Below, piece by piece: positions 8,910 through 17,760 of a DNA stretch of 64,000 nt. This DNA comes from Flagellimonas hadalis. GTDB lineage: Bacteria; Bacteroidota; Bacteroidia; Flavobacteriales; Flavobacteriaceae. The notes beneath the pieces are model-generated. The model was not told where the DNA came from and did no database searches. It saw nothing but the letters and a program-made list of their open reading frames with translations. The stretch spans positions 1-64,000 of the forward strand of contig NZ_VNIK02000007.1 in assembly GCF_007785775.2 (NCBI RefSeq). The letters are read 5' to 3'. Position 1 is the stretch's first letter, and each line of letters starts with the position of its first letter. Both the position numbers and the translations under genes were made by a program.

Positions 8910-10055
8910 ATGAATAGATTTTCGATTATTAAAATAGATTGCCACATTCAAAACTGGGGCCAAATAAACAAAAAGTACAACATATGGAATTTTGTCCTTC
9001 CAATTATCCTTCTTCTCTTTTTCGGTTGTGAGAAACAAGGGATTGAAATTGAAACCGCCGATACCAACACAGTAAACCTTTCTGGATCAGATGAATTTTT
9101 TCAAATTGCAGTATTGCCGGACACACAATACTATACAGCATTGAAACACAATGGCACAATGGATATGTTTGAGGAACAGATAACTTGGATAAGGGCAAAT
9201 AAGGAGACTTCAAAGATAGCCTATGTAGTTCATTTAGGTGACGTAGTGGACCATGGGGATGATAACAATAGTGTTGAATGGACAAGGGCCAAGAATGAAT
9301 TATATAAATTGGAACAAGACGGGATTCCTTACGGCGTTGCGGTCGGAAACCACGATCAAACACCATATGGAAATCCAGCATCCCCAGGTACTAATAGTGG
9401 CTATGGCGTATATTTTGGACGTAACCACATGCAATTAAACCCTTGGTATGGAGGGGCCTATGGAAGTTCCAATAATAGCGATAATCATTATGATCTCTTT
9501 ACAGCCAATGGGGTCGACTACATAGTGCTATATATAGAATTTAATACCCCTGGCCATGCAGAATATAGTTCGAGTATTGAAAATGCTGTTATGAATTGGG
9601 CTGATGGCATTCTCAATACTTACTCCAGTCGTAAGGCAATTATTGTGAGCCACAGTATTTTAGGAAGACCTGCGGGTAGCAATAGTGATACCATTCCAGG
9701 TCAAGGGAATAATAATGTCGCCAGTAATTTTACAAATCAAGGTGATGTAATTTATGACAGAATGAAACTCCACGACAATGTTTTTTTGATGCTGTGTGGA
9801 CATATTTCCGGTGAAGGATTTAGAAGAGATAATTACAATGGTCACATTATCAAAAGTTATTTGTCAGATTACCAAAGCAGGAGAGACGCCCCATATACTG
9901 TGAATGATAGAAATGGTGGTAATGGTCTGATGCGTTTAATGAAATTCAATAAAACACAGCAAACCCTGAGTGTCCGTACTTTTGCGCCCCGTCCAGGACC
10001 AAACATTTTAGAAGTGGATGGAGATAGTGACTTTACAGAGCCCTTGTACAACTAA
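8910..10055 (+). CDS. Lipoprotein calcineurin-like metallophosphoesterase
   Basis: A 381-residue exported phosphoesterase. The N-terminus carries a hydrophobic segment ending in a lipobox (FVLPIILLLFFGC), so it is probably membrane-anchored. The start at 8910 is the only ATG upstream of that segment. The metal-binding blocks of the family are all present: PDTQYY, VVHLGDVVDHG, VGNHDQ, VSHSILG and LCGHISGEG. These proteins use two metal ions to hydrolyse phosphomonoesters or diesters. The substrate is not evident. The next gene (FKBP lipoprotein) starts 38 nt downstream and may be co-transcribed. It lies beside a locus with several other phosphoesterases but on the opposite strand. Confidence 0.9.
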   Translation: MNRFSIIKIDCHIQNWGQINKKYNIWNFVLPIILLLFFGCEKQGIEIETADTNTVNLSGSDEFFQIAVLPDTQYYTALKHNGTMDMFEEQITWIRANKETSKIAYVVHLGDVVDHGDDNNSVEWTRAKNELYKLEQDGIPYGVAVGNHDQTPYGNPASPGTNSGYGVYFGRNHMQLNPWYGGAYGSSNNSDNHYDLFTANGVDYIVLYIEFNTPGHAEYSSSIENAVMNWADGILNTYSSRKAIIVSHSILGRPAGSNSDTIPGQGNNNVASNFTNQGDVIYDRMKLHDNVFLMLCGHISGEGFRRDNYNGHIIKSYLSDYQSRRDAPYTVNDRNGGNGLMRLMKFNKTQQTLSVRTFAPRPGPNILEVDGDSDFTEPLYN

Positions 10056-10093
10056 CATGGCCCAAGTACCCGAGGAGGCAAGGAATTGAAAAA

Positions 10094-10990
10094 ATGAAAC
10101 GATACTTTACATTTCTTGCAATCTTGACCCTATATTTATCCTGTTCAGACCATGATAGAAGCTCATTGGGTGATTTACAGTACACTATTGTCATAGACAA
10201 AAATGGAAAGAACATCGAATACTATGACTTTGTCTCCTTATCGTATGAAACAAGAACTGAAACAGGTCAACTACTCAATTCAAGTTATGGGTATGACCCA
10301 AGGCCGATCCAATTGTATAGGGTCCACCCCTATTTTAAAGGCGACCTACATACTGCGCTAGGGTTTTTAAGCGCTGGAGATAGCGCACAGTTGAAAATCA
10401 ATGCCGATTCATTGCACAAGTATTATGGTTTTCCGGAATATGTAGAAGGGAGCCATATCATTTACAATATAAAGGTCCATGAGGTTATCACCAGAGGAAA
10501 TCTATCGGATAGCCTGCTCAATGCAAAGATTGAGGAATTTAAATTACGTCAAACAAATAGAGCTAAGGAGAAGGAGCATCTCAAGATTAAAAATTTCATT
10601 GCTTCCAATAACTTAAATTTCGACTCAACAGATTCTGGCCTATATTACACCATCACAAAAAAGAGTGTCGGGAAAAAACCAAAAATTGGGGACGAAATTT
10701 ATATCAATTACATTATCTGCGACCTGAATGGAAAAGTCATTCAGACGAACCTAAAGGATGTAGCAATTTCCTCTGGGATATACACTGGGGGATTCAAATA
10801 TGAACCCCATAAAGAGACGATAACAGAAAATCCAGCTTCCGGTTTCAGTGAAGGGGCTTCCATGTTCCCCATTGGAACAAAAGCCAGGCTTATAATCCCT
10901 TCAAAATTGGCCTATGGGGATCAGGGCAATGGAATCGTCCACCCATATGCCCCCATAATCTGTGATTTGGAAATCCTTGAAAAGAATTGA
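10094..10990 (+). CDS. Lipoprotein FKBP-type peptidyl-prolyl isomerase with two FKBP-like domains
   Basis: A 298-residue lipoprotein (MKRYFTFLAILTLYLSC, Cys17). Two FKBP-like domains are visible. The first (about 40-135) contains YYDFVSLSYETRTETGQLLNSS and ALGFLSAGD. The second (about 170-297) has IGDEIYINYIICDLNGKVIQ, a SEGASMFPIGTKARLIIPS core and LAYGDQGNG. Such periplasmic isomerases assist folding of exported and outer-membrane proteins; related gliding-associated FKBP lipoproteins exist in Flavobacteriaceae. The first domain is more divergent and may be chaperone-like only. It follows the metallophosphoesterase gene in the same orientation. Confidence 0.88.
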   Translation: MKRYFTFLAILTLYLSCSDHDRSSLGDLQYTIVIDKNGKNIEYYDFVSLSYETRTETGQLLNSSYGYDPRPIQLYRVHPYFKGDLHTALGFLSAGDSAQLKINADSLHKYYGFPEYVEGSHIIYNIKVHEVITRGNLSDSLLNAKIEEFKLRQTNRAKEKEHLKIKNFIASNNLNFDSTDSGLYYTITKKSVGKKPKIGDEIYINYIICDLNGKVIQTNLKDVAISSGIYTGGFKYEPHKETITENPASGFSEGASMFPIGTKARLIIPSKLAYGDQGNGIVHPYAPIICDLEILEKN

Positions 10991-10993
10991 AGG

Positions 10994-11033
10994 TGGGATT
11001 ATGTGAACGATTTCAGATAAATACCTAATCCCA
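10994..11033. terminator. Weak hairpin between convergent genes
   Basis: TGGGATTA at 10994-11001 pairs with TAATCCCA at 11026-11033, followed by TTT. It sits just after the FKBP stop and before the end of the opposite-strand metallophosphoesterase gene. The loop is long (24 nt), so this is only a possible terminator. Confidence 0.3.
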
Positions 11034-11108
11034 TTTGGCAAAACCAATCCCTAATTTGGGGTGTACCGAAAATGGTCTCATCAAAACCAGGTTACCTCAA
11101 ACCAAGGT

Positions 11109-12083
11109 CTAATCGATCTTAATGACCAGCTCATTTTCCTCTTGGCCCGGCAAGGAGACCTTGATATCTTGCTCGGTCAACCGGATCACCCTCCAATTGT
11201 TTGGGTCGTTGACCAAAGCCCCTGTCTGAACCTGTAAAATTTCGTGGCCCTCCGGGAGTTTGATCGTTTTCACAATATTCTTGTGGTGATGTCCTGCAAA
11301 AATGAGTTTCAGCGAGGCACTTTCGCCCAAAGCTTGGAAAAAATCATTGGCCAAGTTTTTCTCCGTGCTCTTAATACCAAACGGAATATGCATGAACACC
11401 ACTTCCACATCATCTTTTGATGCATTCAACTGATCCTTAAACCAATAAAGCTGGGCTTTATCAATATAGGGTACATTTTTGGATTCATCATTGTTATGGA
11501 ATTGATAAAAACTGTCATCAATGAAAATTAACCGATACATCGTTTTTCCTACTTGAAGGGTCTTGCTATAGTAGGTTCCCTCACTGAAACACGGCAAGTT
11601 TTTAACCCACAAAGATCGAGCCCGTCCAACATGGTTTTGGTTGTGCAAAAGTTTATAATCCCTGTTTTCGGCCCAATCAAAAGTAAAGACATCATGGTTC
11701 CCAAGGGTAAGTAAAACAGGCGTTGGATAATCCCTGAGTAGTTTGGAGAACTCCCTGGGTTGGATATCCGTGATGGAACTATCCACCGTTCTGGATTCAA
11801 AAAAATCAACCAAATCCCCTGTTGCGATCACCAGGTCGCTTTCGGTTTGATCAGGAATGGTTGCCAGAAAATTTCGAAAGCGGCTCTCTCCCAAATGATA
11901 ATCCTTTTTTTTCCTATACTCCATCATTTCCGGAATATGGGCATACGGATTGAAAATGACATGCAGATCCGAAACATGAAGAATTGATAAGGTATCCCGT
12001 TGTGCCATCATGCTGTTATGGACAAAAAGAGTGGCCATCAAAAAAAACAAGCATAGCTTCCGCTGGGTTTTGACTATATCCAT
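11109..12083 (-). CDS. Secreted metallophosphoesterase
   Basis: A 324-residue calcineurin-like phosphoesterase with a signal peptide (hydrophobic residues ~10-24, cleavage after NSMMA). Metal-ligand motifs appear in order: HVSDLHV, IATGDLVD, LTLGNHDVF, FMHIPFG and FAGHHHKN. It is probably periplasmic and removes phosphate or cleaves a phosphodiester. It is the distal gene of the minus-strand phosphoester/polyol locus, 86 nt after the glycerophosphodiesterase gene. That context supports a role in processing glycerophospho- or polyol-phosphate substrates, an inference from context only. Confidence 0.9.
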   Translation of the reverse strand: MDIVKTQRKLCLFFLMATLFVHNSMMAQRDTLSILHVSDLHVIFNPYAHIPEMMEYRKKKDYHLGESRFRNFLATIPDQTESDLVIATGDLVDFFESRTVDSSITDIQPREFSKLLRDYPTPVLLTLGNHDVFTFDWAENRDYKLLHNQNHVGRARSLWVKNLPCFSEGTYYSKTLQVGKTMYRLIFIDDSFYQFHNNDESKNVPYIDKAQLYWFKDQLNASKDDVEVVFMHIPFGIKSTEKNLANDFFQALGESASLKLIFAGHHHKNIVKTIKLPEGHEILQVQTGALVNDPNNWRVIRLTEQDIKVSLPGQEENELVIKID

Positions 12084-12169
12084 TAGTACAAAATTTAAGT
12101 TATTATATAGATTTGAAATACGGGTTTCACAATCATCAACAGTGTATCGTCAAGCATTTGGCGTCTTCA

Positions 12170-13129
12170 TCAATTGACCACCTCCTTGAAAAATACCTTT
12201 TTAGGACTTGAACCGGCCGATTTCACTTTTTGATGAAGTGCCCTTGAAACCTCGATGGGCCTGTCCGATTCCAAGATATCGGCCCCGTTTTCAATGACCT
12301 GTTGATACTTTGTTCTCCGCAATTCCTCACTTGCCTCTTTGTCATAAGTGGGCGCTGCCGAAACCATGCACATGACCCCTTTTCCGTTCAAAAGAGCGTA
12401 TAATTCCTTGGTCTCTGGTTTGTCCAAAGGTCCCACATAGGCAATCATGTGGTCCCAGGGTATCTGGAGCTTTGCATAATCCTCATACTCTTCCTTGTTC
12501 CGGACAAAGGCCGAAAACATGAATTTTTGACTGTGATCAAGGTAAAACTTTGCCTCTTCCGCACTGTGTATCGTAAGCATGACATGACCTTCCATTTGCC
12601 ATTCCTTCAGTTTTTTGACGGTCAATGACAGGGGTACGTCCTTCTTGTCCAGGTTTAGGACCGTCTTGCCCAAGCTCCAATCCAATGCTTCTTTCAAAGT
12701 GGGAATCTGATATTCGGTAACATTGCCCTGGGCATCCTTGAGCCTTAATCTTTTCAGTTCTGCCAAAGTGTGGTCCGAAACCTTCCCAGATCCAGTGGTC
12801 GTCCGTTCCAATGTCTTATCATGCATCAGTACGATCACACTGTCCTTGGTGAGCCTTGGATCAACTTCGAAAAATGCATGGGTATGTTTCAACACATTTT
12901 CGAAGGCCGCTATGCTATTTTCAGGATAACCGTCCAACTTCCCACCCCTATGGGCACTCAACAAAGGAATGTCATGACCTGTGTGTGCAAAAAAGTTCTG
13001 TAAATCCAAAAACCCATTGAGGTCCAATACCTTTAAGGTATCCCGGGAACTTTGCCCATCACATGAAAGCATACATAGTGCGAGTAAACCGCTGACCATG
13101 TTTTTCGTACCAATTTCCATTATCCTCAT
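12170..13129 (-). CDS. Glycerophosphodiester phosphodiesterase, lipoprotein
   Basis: A GDPD/GlpQ-type TIM-barrel enzyme, about 319 residues. Signature residues are present: SAHRGGKLDGYPENSIAAFE, the FEVDPRLTKDSVIVLMHD stretch with catalytic His/Glu/Asp, and a C-terminal ILESDRP. Family members hydrolyse glycerophosphodiesters to glycerol-3-phosphate and an alcohol; some act on teichoic-acid polymers. The start at 13129 (MRIMEIGTKNM...) gives a lipoprotein signal ending in LCMLSC. An ATG at 13162 would also be in frame and lies 4 nt after the upstream stop. It is directly downstream of the histidine phosphatase gene, in the same operon as two FGGY kinases. Confidence 0.9.
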   Translation of the reverse strand: MRIMEIGTKNMVSGLLALCMLSCDGQSSRDTLKVLDLNGFLDLQNFFAHTGHDIPLLSAHRGGKLDGYPENSIAAFENVLKHTHAFFEVDPRLTKDSVIVLMHDKTLERTTTGSGKVSDHTLAELKRLRLKDAQGNVTEYQIPTLKEALDWSLGKTVLNLDKKDVPLSLTVKKLKEWQMEGHVMLTIHSAEEAKFYLDHSQKFMFSAFVRNKEEYEDYAKLQIPWDHMIAYVGPLDKPETKELYALLNGKGVMCMVSAAPTYDKEASEELRRTKYQQVIENGADILESDRPIEVSRALHQKVKSAGSSPKKVFFKEVVN

Positions 13130-13165
13130 CCGCCTATTCTTTAATCCCGTGAATCCCGGCATAAA

Positions 13166-13771
13166 CTAAATTCCCCTACTATTCAACAGTTTTAACTGAA
13201 AGTTGCCCGCTTCATCCAAGGTGAAAAGGGTTATCCTGGAATTCTCTTGGACAATTTTTCTATATGCATTCAAGGGCATTCCCAGTTTATGTGCCATGTA
13301 GAGTCTATTGATTCCATTATGGGCAACCACAAGCACAGTCTCTCCATCAGAATGTTTTTGGGCAATGGACGAAAAAAAATCATCAACACGCTCGATCACT
13401 TCCCGTGCCGTTTCACCTGATCCCCCGGCCTTTGTGGTTTCGGGGTGATGTTCCCAATTCTGCCAAAGCGTTTCATTTTCGGGGATAAACTCTTCCTTGG
13501 TTTTTCCTTCCCAATTGCCAAAATCGACCTCTATCAACCTATCATCCAATATGACATCATTGACACCACTGGCAATTTGGGCCGTTTTCGAGGCACGCAG
13601 CAAGGGAGATGAATACACTTTGTTGAACTCCATTCCCTGAAACTGTCCATAGACCTGATTGGCCTGACCTAGACCCTTTTCGGTCAAGGGAATGTCCGTG
13701 CGGCCACAATACTTGTTGCCATCTGCATTATACTGCGTCTCTCCGTGACGTAAAAGATAAATGTTAAGCAT
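13166..13771 (-). CDS. Histidine phosphatase family protein
   Basis: A 201-residue cytoplasmic branch-1 histidine phosphatase (phosphoglycerate-mutase-like). The catalytic LLRHGETQYN motif with the phospho-His lies at the N-terminus, with SSPLLRASKTAQ, the acid/base region EVDFGNWEG and the second His in VLVVAHNGINR. No signal peptide is present. The gene overlaps the end of the FGGY kinase gene by 8 nt (ATGCTTAA), so the two are translationally coupled. That suggests it dephosphorylates a sugar- or polyol-phosphate intermediate of the same pathway. The substrate cannot be read from sequence. Confidence 0.9.
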   Translation of the reverse strand: MLNIYLLRHGETQYNADGNKYCGRTDIPLTEKGLGQANQVYGQFQGMEFNKVYSSPLLRASKTAQIASGVNDVILDDRLIEVDFGNWEGKTKEEFIPENETLWQNWEHHPETTKAGGSGETAREVIERVDDFFSSIAQKHSDGETVLVVAHNGINRLYMAHKLGMPLNAYRKIVQENSRITLFTLDEAGNFQLKLLNSRGI

Positions 13772-15230
13772 ATTTTTTTTCTTTGGGGATATACCCTTTT
13801 TCCATTAATGTTTCCAAAAAACGACGGTAGCCCAGTTCATAAGATTCGGTCAAATCTTGGCTTGGATTCACCTGGACGTCAATTTGTGTCATGGCATTGG
13901 CTGATTCGGTGATGGAATCAAAATATGTTTTTGAGGCGGCCAATATAGCTGCACCAACGGCCCCTGAAACATGCTTCATTCTATAAATGGGTTTGTTCAT
14001 GACATTGGCCCGAATCCGTAACCAAACATCACTGTTGCTGCCTCCACCTGCCGTAAACACGCCATTGACCGGTTCCCCTGAAAGATCTTCAATCATTTCG
14101 TAGGCATATCTTTCCACATAGGCCACCCCTTCCATGTTGGCCACAAACCGTTCCAATTTGGACCGTCCCTCGGGTTCAAAACCTCTTGCATTTTCGGCCA
14201 CAAAGGGGAAGCGCTCTCCTTTTTGTCTCAAAGGATAGGCAAGAAGGTTTGAGGGGATTAGCGATGCTGCATTTTGATTCAATTCAATTAGGTTATCACT
14301 AAATTCATTGGTCACCCAATCCGCACCTGTATTGCTAGCACCTCCCGGCATCCAAAAGCCCGAAGGGTGGCGGTGGCAATAAAGCCTGCCCAAGGGGTCC
14401 TTTATTTCTTCCTTGGTCACGCCCTTGATGACCATGGTAGTACCTATGGTAGTATTCCAGTTTCCGGGTTTCATGGCACCGGAAGCGATCTGGGAGGCAC
14501 ATCCATCCGTAATCCCTGCGGTGACCTTTATGGCCGGGGATAATCCCAGTAGTTCTGCCACTCCATGGTCCAACTGACCGACAACCTCCCCAGAGGCCAC
14601 AACTTCCGGAAACCAGCTAGGCTTCAAGCCAAGTTTATCGAACAGGAAAGATGGCCATTCATAATTGAGCACATCGTAGCCTGATTTAAATGCATTGGTA
14701 TAGTCCGTCACCCCCCATGTGCCGCTCAATTTTCCTGTGATGAAATCGGCCGCATGGGCCCATTTATTTATTTTTTTGGTCTTATCTGGATATTCTTCGG
14801 TGAACCAAAGAATTTTGGCCAACCCACTGGAAGTGCCAAAAGAGGTATATCTCTCATCATCGTGTTCCTTAGCAGCAGAAATACAGATCTTTGCCGCATC
14901 CTTGGCCCTTTGATCACTGTACATCAAAGCATTGTGCAGGGGTTCATTGGAGCTGTCCAAGGGTATCACCGTCCCAGAGGTAGAGGTTACCGATATGGCA
15001 ACTATCTTGTCCACATCCAATTCGCCTTTGACGTCTTTGACCAATTTTTGAAGCGAACCCAAACAGGCTTCCCACCAATGCAATGGGGATTGTTCCTCTC
15101 TTGAATTTTTGTCCAACGGAAAATCGACTTCGTTCTTTGCCAGTAAATTTCCCGTTACATCGATCAATGCCACTCTGGCTCCTTGTGTACCAATATCGAT
15201 TCCTAAAAAATATGGTTCCATTACATTCAT
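13764..15230 (-). CDS. FGGY-family carbohydrate kinase (xylulokinase/glycerol-kinase-like)
   Basis: A 488-residue FGGY kinase with both actin-like halves. The N-terminal FLGIDIGTQGARVALIDVTG binds the phosphates, a central TAGITDGCASQIASGA follows, and a C-terminal VFTAGGGSNSDVWLRIRANV has the FGGY adenosine motif. FGGY kinases phosphorylate sugars and polyols such as xylulose, ribulose, glycerol, ribitol or erythritol. The exact substrate is not evident. Its start codon abuts the stop codon of the other FGGY kinase gene (15231) and its end overlaps the phosphatase gene, showing a tightly coupled operon. Start may be 15230 (MNVMEP) or 15221 (MEPYF). Confidence 0.92.
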   Translation of the reverse strand: MNVMEPYFLGIDIGTQGARVALIDVTGNLLAKNEVDFPLDKNSREEQSPLHWWEACLGSLQKLVKDVKGELDVDKIVAISVTSTSGTVIPLDSSNEPLHNALMYSDQRAKDAAKICISAAKEHDDERYTSFGTSSGLAKILWFTEEYPDKTKKINKWAHAADFITGKLSGTWGVTDYTNAFKSGYDVLNYEWPSFLFDKLGLKPSWFPEVVASGEVVGQLDHGVAELLGLSPAIKVTAGITDGCASQIASGAMKPGNWNTTIGTTMVIKGVTKEEIKDPLGRLYCHRHPSGFWMPGGASNTGADWVTNEFSDNLIELNQNAASLIPSNLLAYPLRQKGERFPFVAENARGFEPEGRSKLERFVANMEGVAYVERYAYEMIEDLSGEPVNGVFTAGGGSNSDVWLRIRANVMNKPIYRMKHVSGAVGAAILAASKTYFDSITESANAMTQIDVQVNPSQDLTESYELGYRRFLETLMEKGYIPKEKKYA

Positions 15231-16676
15231 TTAAAATATGTGTTTCAATCCGGCCCTTACCTGCTGCCAACTGGCAAATTGTTCCTTCATTCCCTCATCC
15301 AAAACCGGCTGTATCTCTCCAATATCATCTGTTTGGAATTCTCCATCTTGCAATGCTTGGTTGCAAATAAATGCCCCTCCTACGACGGAAGATTGCCTGA
15401 ACCCTTTTCTGAACCTTACCGTTTTGTTGATGAGATTGGCAATGAACTGTCTGAGCGTTGGGCTTTGGATTCCTCCTCCACAGGCCCATACATAATCAGG
15501 TTCGTTCCCTGAAACCGAACACAGTGTTTTGTAGTTTTCATTGACGCAACAGGCAATATCCCAAAGTGTCGCCCAAACAAAGTTGGCCCTGGTAAGGTCA
15601 TGGGGCACGGGGACATTAAAGATGAACCCGCCATTGACCAAGGGGGTTTCTTCCTCCGCTATCAAGGACCCCAATGATGCAATACATAGAGAGGGTGAGA
15701 TTTTTCGCAGTTCTTCCTCTATCAAATCATAACTTTCGTTCGGGTAGAATATCTCCTTTAATCGTTGATAATTCAATCCTGTGACCCCAGCATTTGCCTC
15801 TAGGATAAAATTGTTGGGTTCTGTATGCCTATTGGTCCAAGTCCTCTGTTTTTCATCTATGATATATTGGTCCACCACCTTTACAATGGGTGTTGTGGTT
15901 CCTGCAACAATAACAACATCGTCTGTAGCCGGCATGGTACTCATGACCGCCAATTGCGTATCGGCACCTCCAACCACAATCACTGTGTCCTTTGGAATGC
16001 CGAGCATGTTGGCATATTCTGGCAACACTTTTCCCAATATAGTGCCCGATTGATGGGTCTTTGGGAGTATGTCCATGTCCAAATCAAACAGGGAACATAA
16101 CTTTTCGGACCATTTCCCTTCCTTGACGTCATAAAGCAGTGTTTCCGATGCCTGGGAATCTTCGTAGCCCATTACGCCACTGAGCTTGAACTGGGCCCAA
16201 TCACTTATGCTCATCACTTTGTCCAGTTCGGAAAACAACCCAGGGTGTACTTTTCGGACACCGACCAATTTAAATGCGGAAAAAAGCGAGCTTGGATACC
16301 TTCCTGTCAATCGGTACACTTCCGCCTTGTCCTTCAATTCGTGTTCCCATTCCCTTCCTCTATGATCATGGTTGGGGAGGCCCATCATGGAATTCCCTTT
16401 ACGGTCCAGCAGCACAATACCTTCTCGTTGACTGGAAACAGTTATGGCCTTTATTGGCCCTCCTTTGGCCTCCCCAATGATTTTTTTCATCAAATTGGTT
16501 ATCTGTCCCCATAATTCATCGGGGGCAAAATAAAGAGCATCTTTATACTTGTCGTCCCTTATATAGCGGACCGTATCGGTCGCAATGTTCAATACATGGC
16601 CATCGGTACTGGTCTGGGCAACCCTGACATTTCCCGTACCAATGTCGATTATGAGGTAGGATTCGTTCTTTTGCAT
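15231..16676 (-). CDS. FGGY-family carbohydrate kinase, autoinducer-2-kinase (LsrK)-like
   Basis: A 481-residue FGGY kinase. The ATPase motif YLIIDIGTGNVRVAQ is N-terminal. The segment AITVSSQREGIVLLDRKGN closely resembles the corresponding LsrK segment, and SGTILGKV plus VIVVGGADTQLAVMS also match LsrK-like enzymes. The C-terminal YVWACGGGIQSPTLRQFIANL is the adenosine-binding motif. LsrK-like enzymes phosphorylate DPD (autoinducer-2), and related ones act on four- or five-carbon sugars. In this operon a ketose or polyol is more likely than a signalling molecule. It lies 22 nt after the 2-hydroxyacid dehydrogenase gene, and its stop abuts the next kinase start. Confidence 0.88.
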   Translation of the reverse strand: MQKNESYLIIDIGTGNVRVAQTSTDGHVLNIATDTVRYIRDDKYKDALYFAPDELWGQITNLMKKIIGEAKGGPIKAITVSSQREGIVLLDRKGNSMMGLPNHDHRGREWEHELKDKAEVYRLTGRYPSSLFSAFKLVGVRKVHPGLFSELDKVMSISDWAQFKLSGVMGYEDSQASETLLYDVKEGKWSEKLCSLFDLDMDILPKTHQSGTILGKVLPEYANMLGIPKDTVIVVGGADTQLAVMSTMPATDDVVIVAGTTTPIVKVVDQYIIDEKQRTWTNRHTEPNNFILEANAGVTGLNYQRLKEIFYPNESYDLIEEELRKISPSLCIASLGSLIAEEETPLVNGGFIFNVPVPHDLTRANFVWATLWDIACCVNENYKTLCSVSGNEPDYVWACGGGIQSPTLRQFIANLINKTVRFRKGFRQSSVVGGAFICNQALQDGEFQTDDIGEIQPVLDEGMKEQFASWQQVRAGLKHIF

Positions 16677-16698
16677 GGCTTAAAATTGGTATGTTCCC

Positions 16699-17670
16699 TT
16701 ATTTGACCTTATTATACTGTTTTTTGCCCATAAAATGGTTGATAATGTTTGAATTCATGATTACCGAATGGTGGTCTTCCACTTCGAAGGTGGCTCCCGC
16801 GATATGTGGGGTGGCCAGAACATTGGGCAAGTGTATGAGTTTGTAATCTGTTGCATCGGGTGGTTCATGGTCAAAAACGTCCAAATATGCACCTCTTATC
16901 CGATTGTTCTCCAAAACTTCCAAAAGGGCCATACGGTCCACAACGGCCGCCCTTGCTGTATTGACGAAAATCGAATCCCTTTTCATTTTGGAAAGCAAGT
17001 TCCCATCGATCAGTCCAATGGTCTCCTTGGTCACAGGTAGGTTTATGGAAACTATGTCACTCGTTTGGAAGAGCTCCTCCATTGACACCTTTTTATGGCT
17101 TGCTTTGGGCGGATCTATGAATGGATCATGGAATTGTATCTTGCACGGAAAGTTCTCCACCATATGGGCTATTCTTTGGCCAACGGCTCCAAATCCGACC
17201 ATACCAATAGTTTTACCGGCGAGTTCGTTCCCTTTGAACTGCAAATAGGAAGTGTGTGCACCCTTTTCCCAACTTTCGCTTTGCAACCACTGCCACCCCG
17301 GAATCGTGTTGCGCAAAAGCATGATCACATTGGAAACAAACATTTCGGCCACTGCTTGGGCATTCCGGGCCGGTGTGTTGAACACTTGGATACCATGTCC
17401 CCTGGCAGATTCGACCGCCACATTTGAAGGCGTTCCTCGACAAACCCCGATAAATTCCAGCTCAGGGAAAGCATCTATTACTTTTTTGGAAACATCATCG
17501 TGCTCCGTGATCAGTGCATCGGCCTTCGTTTCTGTCAATAATTCCAGTAATTCACTTTCATTGTACGCACGTCCTTGGCTTTTCCATGGGCGATATATGA
17601 CTTCGCCAAATTTCTCCAACAATTCCTTCTGTTCTTTTTCCCGATAAGGAGCAGTAATCAATATTTTCAT
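16699..17670 (-). CDS. D-2-hydroxyacid dehydrogenase, NAD-dependent
   Basis: A 323-residue dehydrogenase of the D-isomer-specific 2-hydroxyacid (SerA-like) family. The Rossmann motif GMVGFGAVGQRIA lies at about 156-168. The catalytic Arg is in NTARAAVVD, the Glu in DVFDHEPP and the His in ATPHIAGAT. The substrate-loop CRGTPSNV replaces the usual GxGxDNVD, as in relatives found beside FGGY kinases. These enzymes interconvert 2-keto and 2-hydroxy acids; related phosphoglycerate-dehydrogenase-like members oxidise sugar-acid phosphates. Its place between the polyol transporter and the kinases suggests a catabolic step. Substrate unknown. Confidence 0.9.
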   Translation of the reverse strand: MKILITAPYREKEQKELLEKFGEVIYRPWKSQGRAYNESELLELLTETKADALITEHDDVSKKVIDAFPELEFIGVCRGTPSNVAVESARGHGIQVFNTPARNAQAVAEMFVSNVIMLLRNTIPGWQWLQSESWEKGAHTSYLQFKGNELAGKTIGMVGFGAVGQRIAHMVENFPCKIQFHDPFIDPPKASHKKVSMEELFQTSDIVSINLPVTKETIGLIDGNLLSKMKRDSIFVNTARAAVVDRMALLEVLENNRIRGAYLDVFDHEPPDATDYKLIHLPNVLATPHIAGATFEVEDHHSVIMNSNIINHFMGKKQYNKVK

Positions 17671-17760
17671 ACTTGTTTTTATAATTATACTTTTCTTTCT
17701 GTCTTACAACCTGTTTACTTTGCAGTCACTTTGATTTTATTTGGTTCAAAGCGAAATCGG

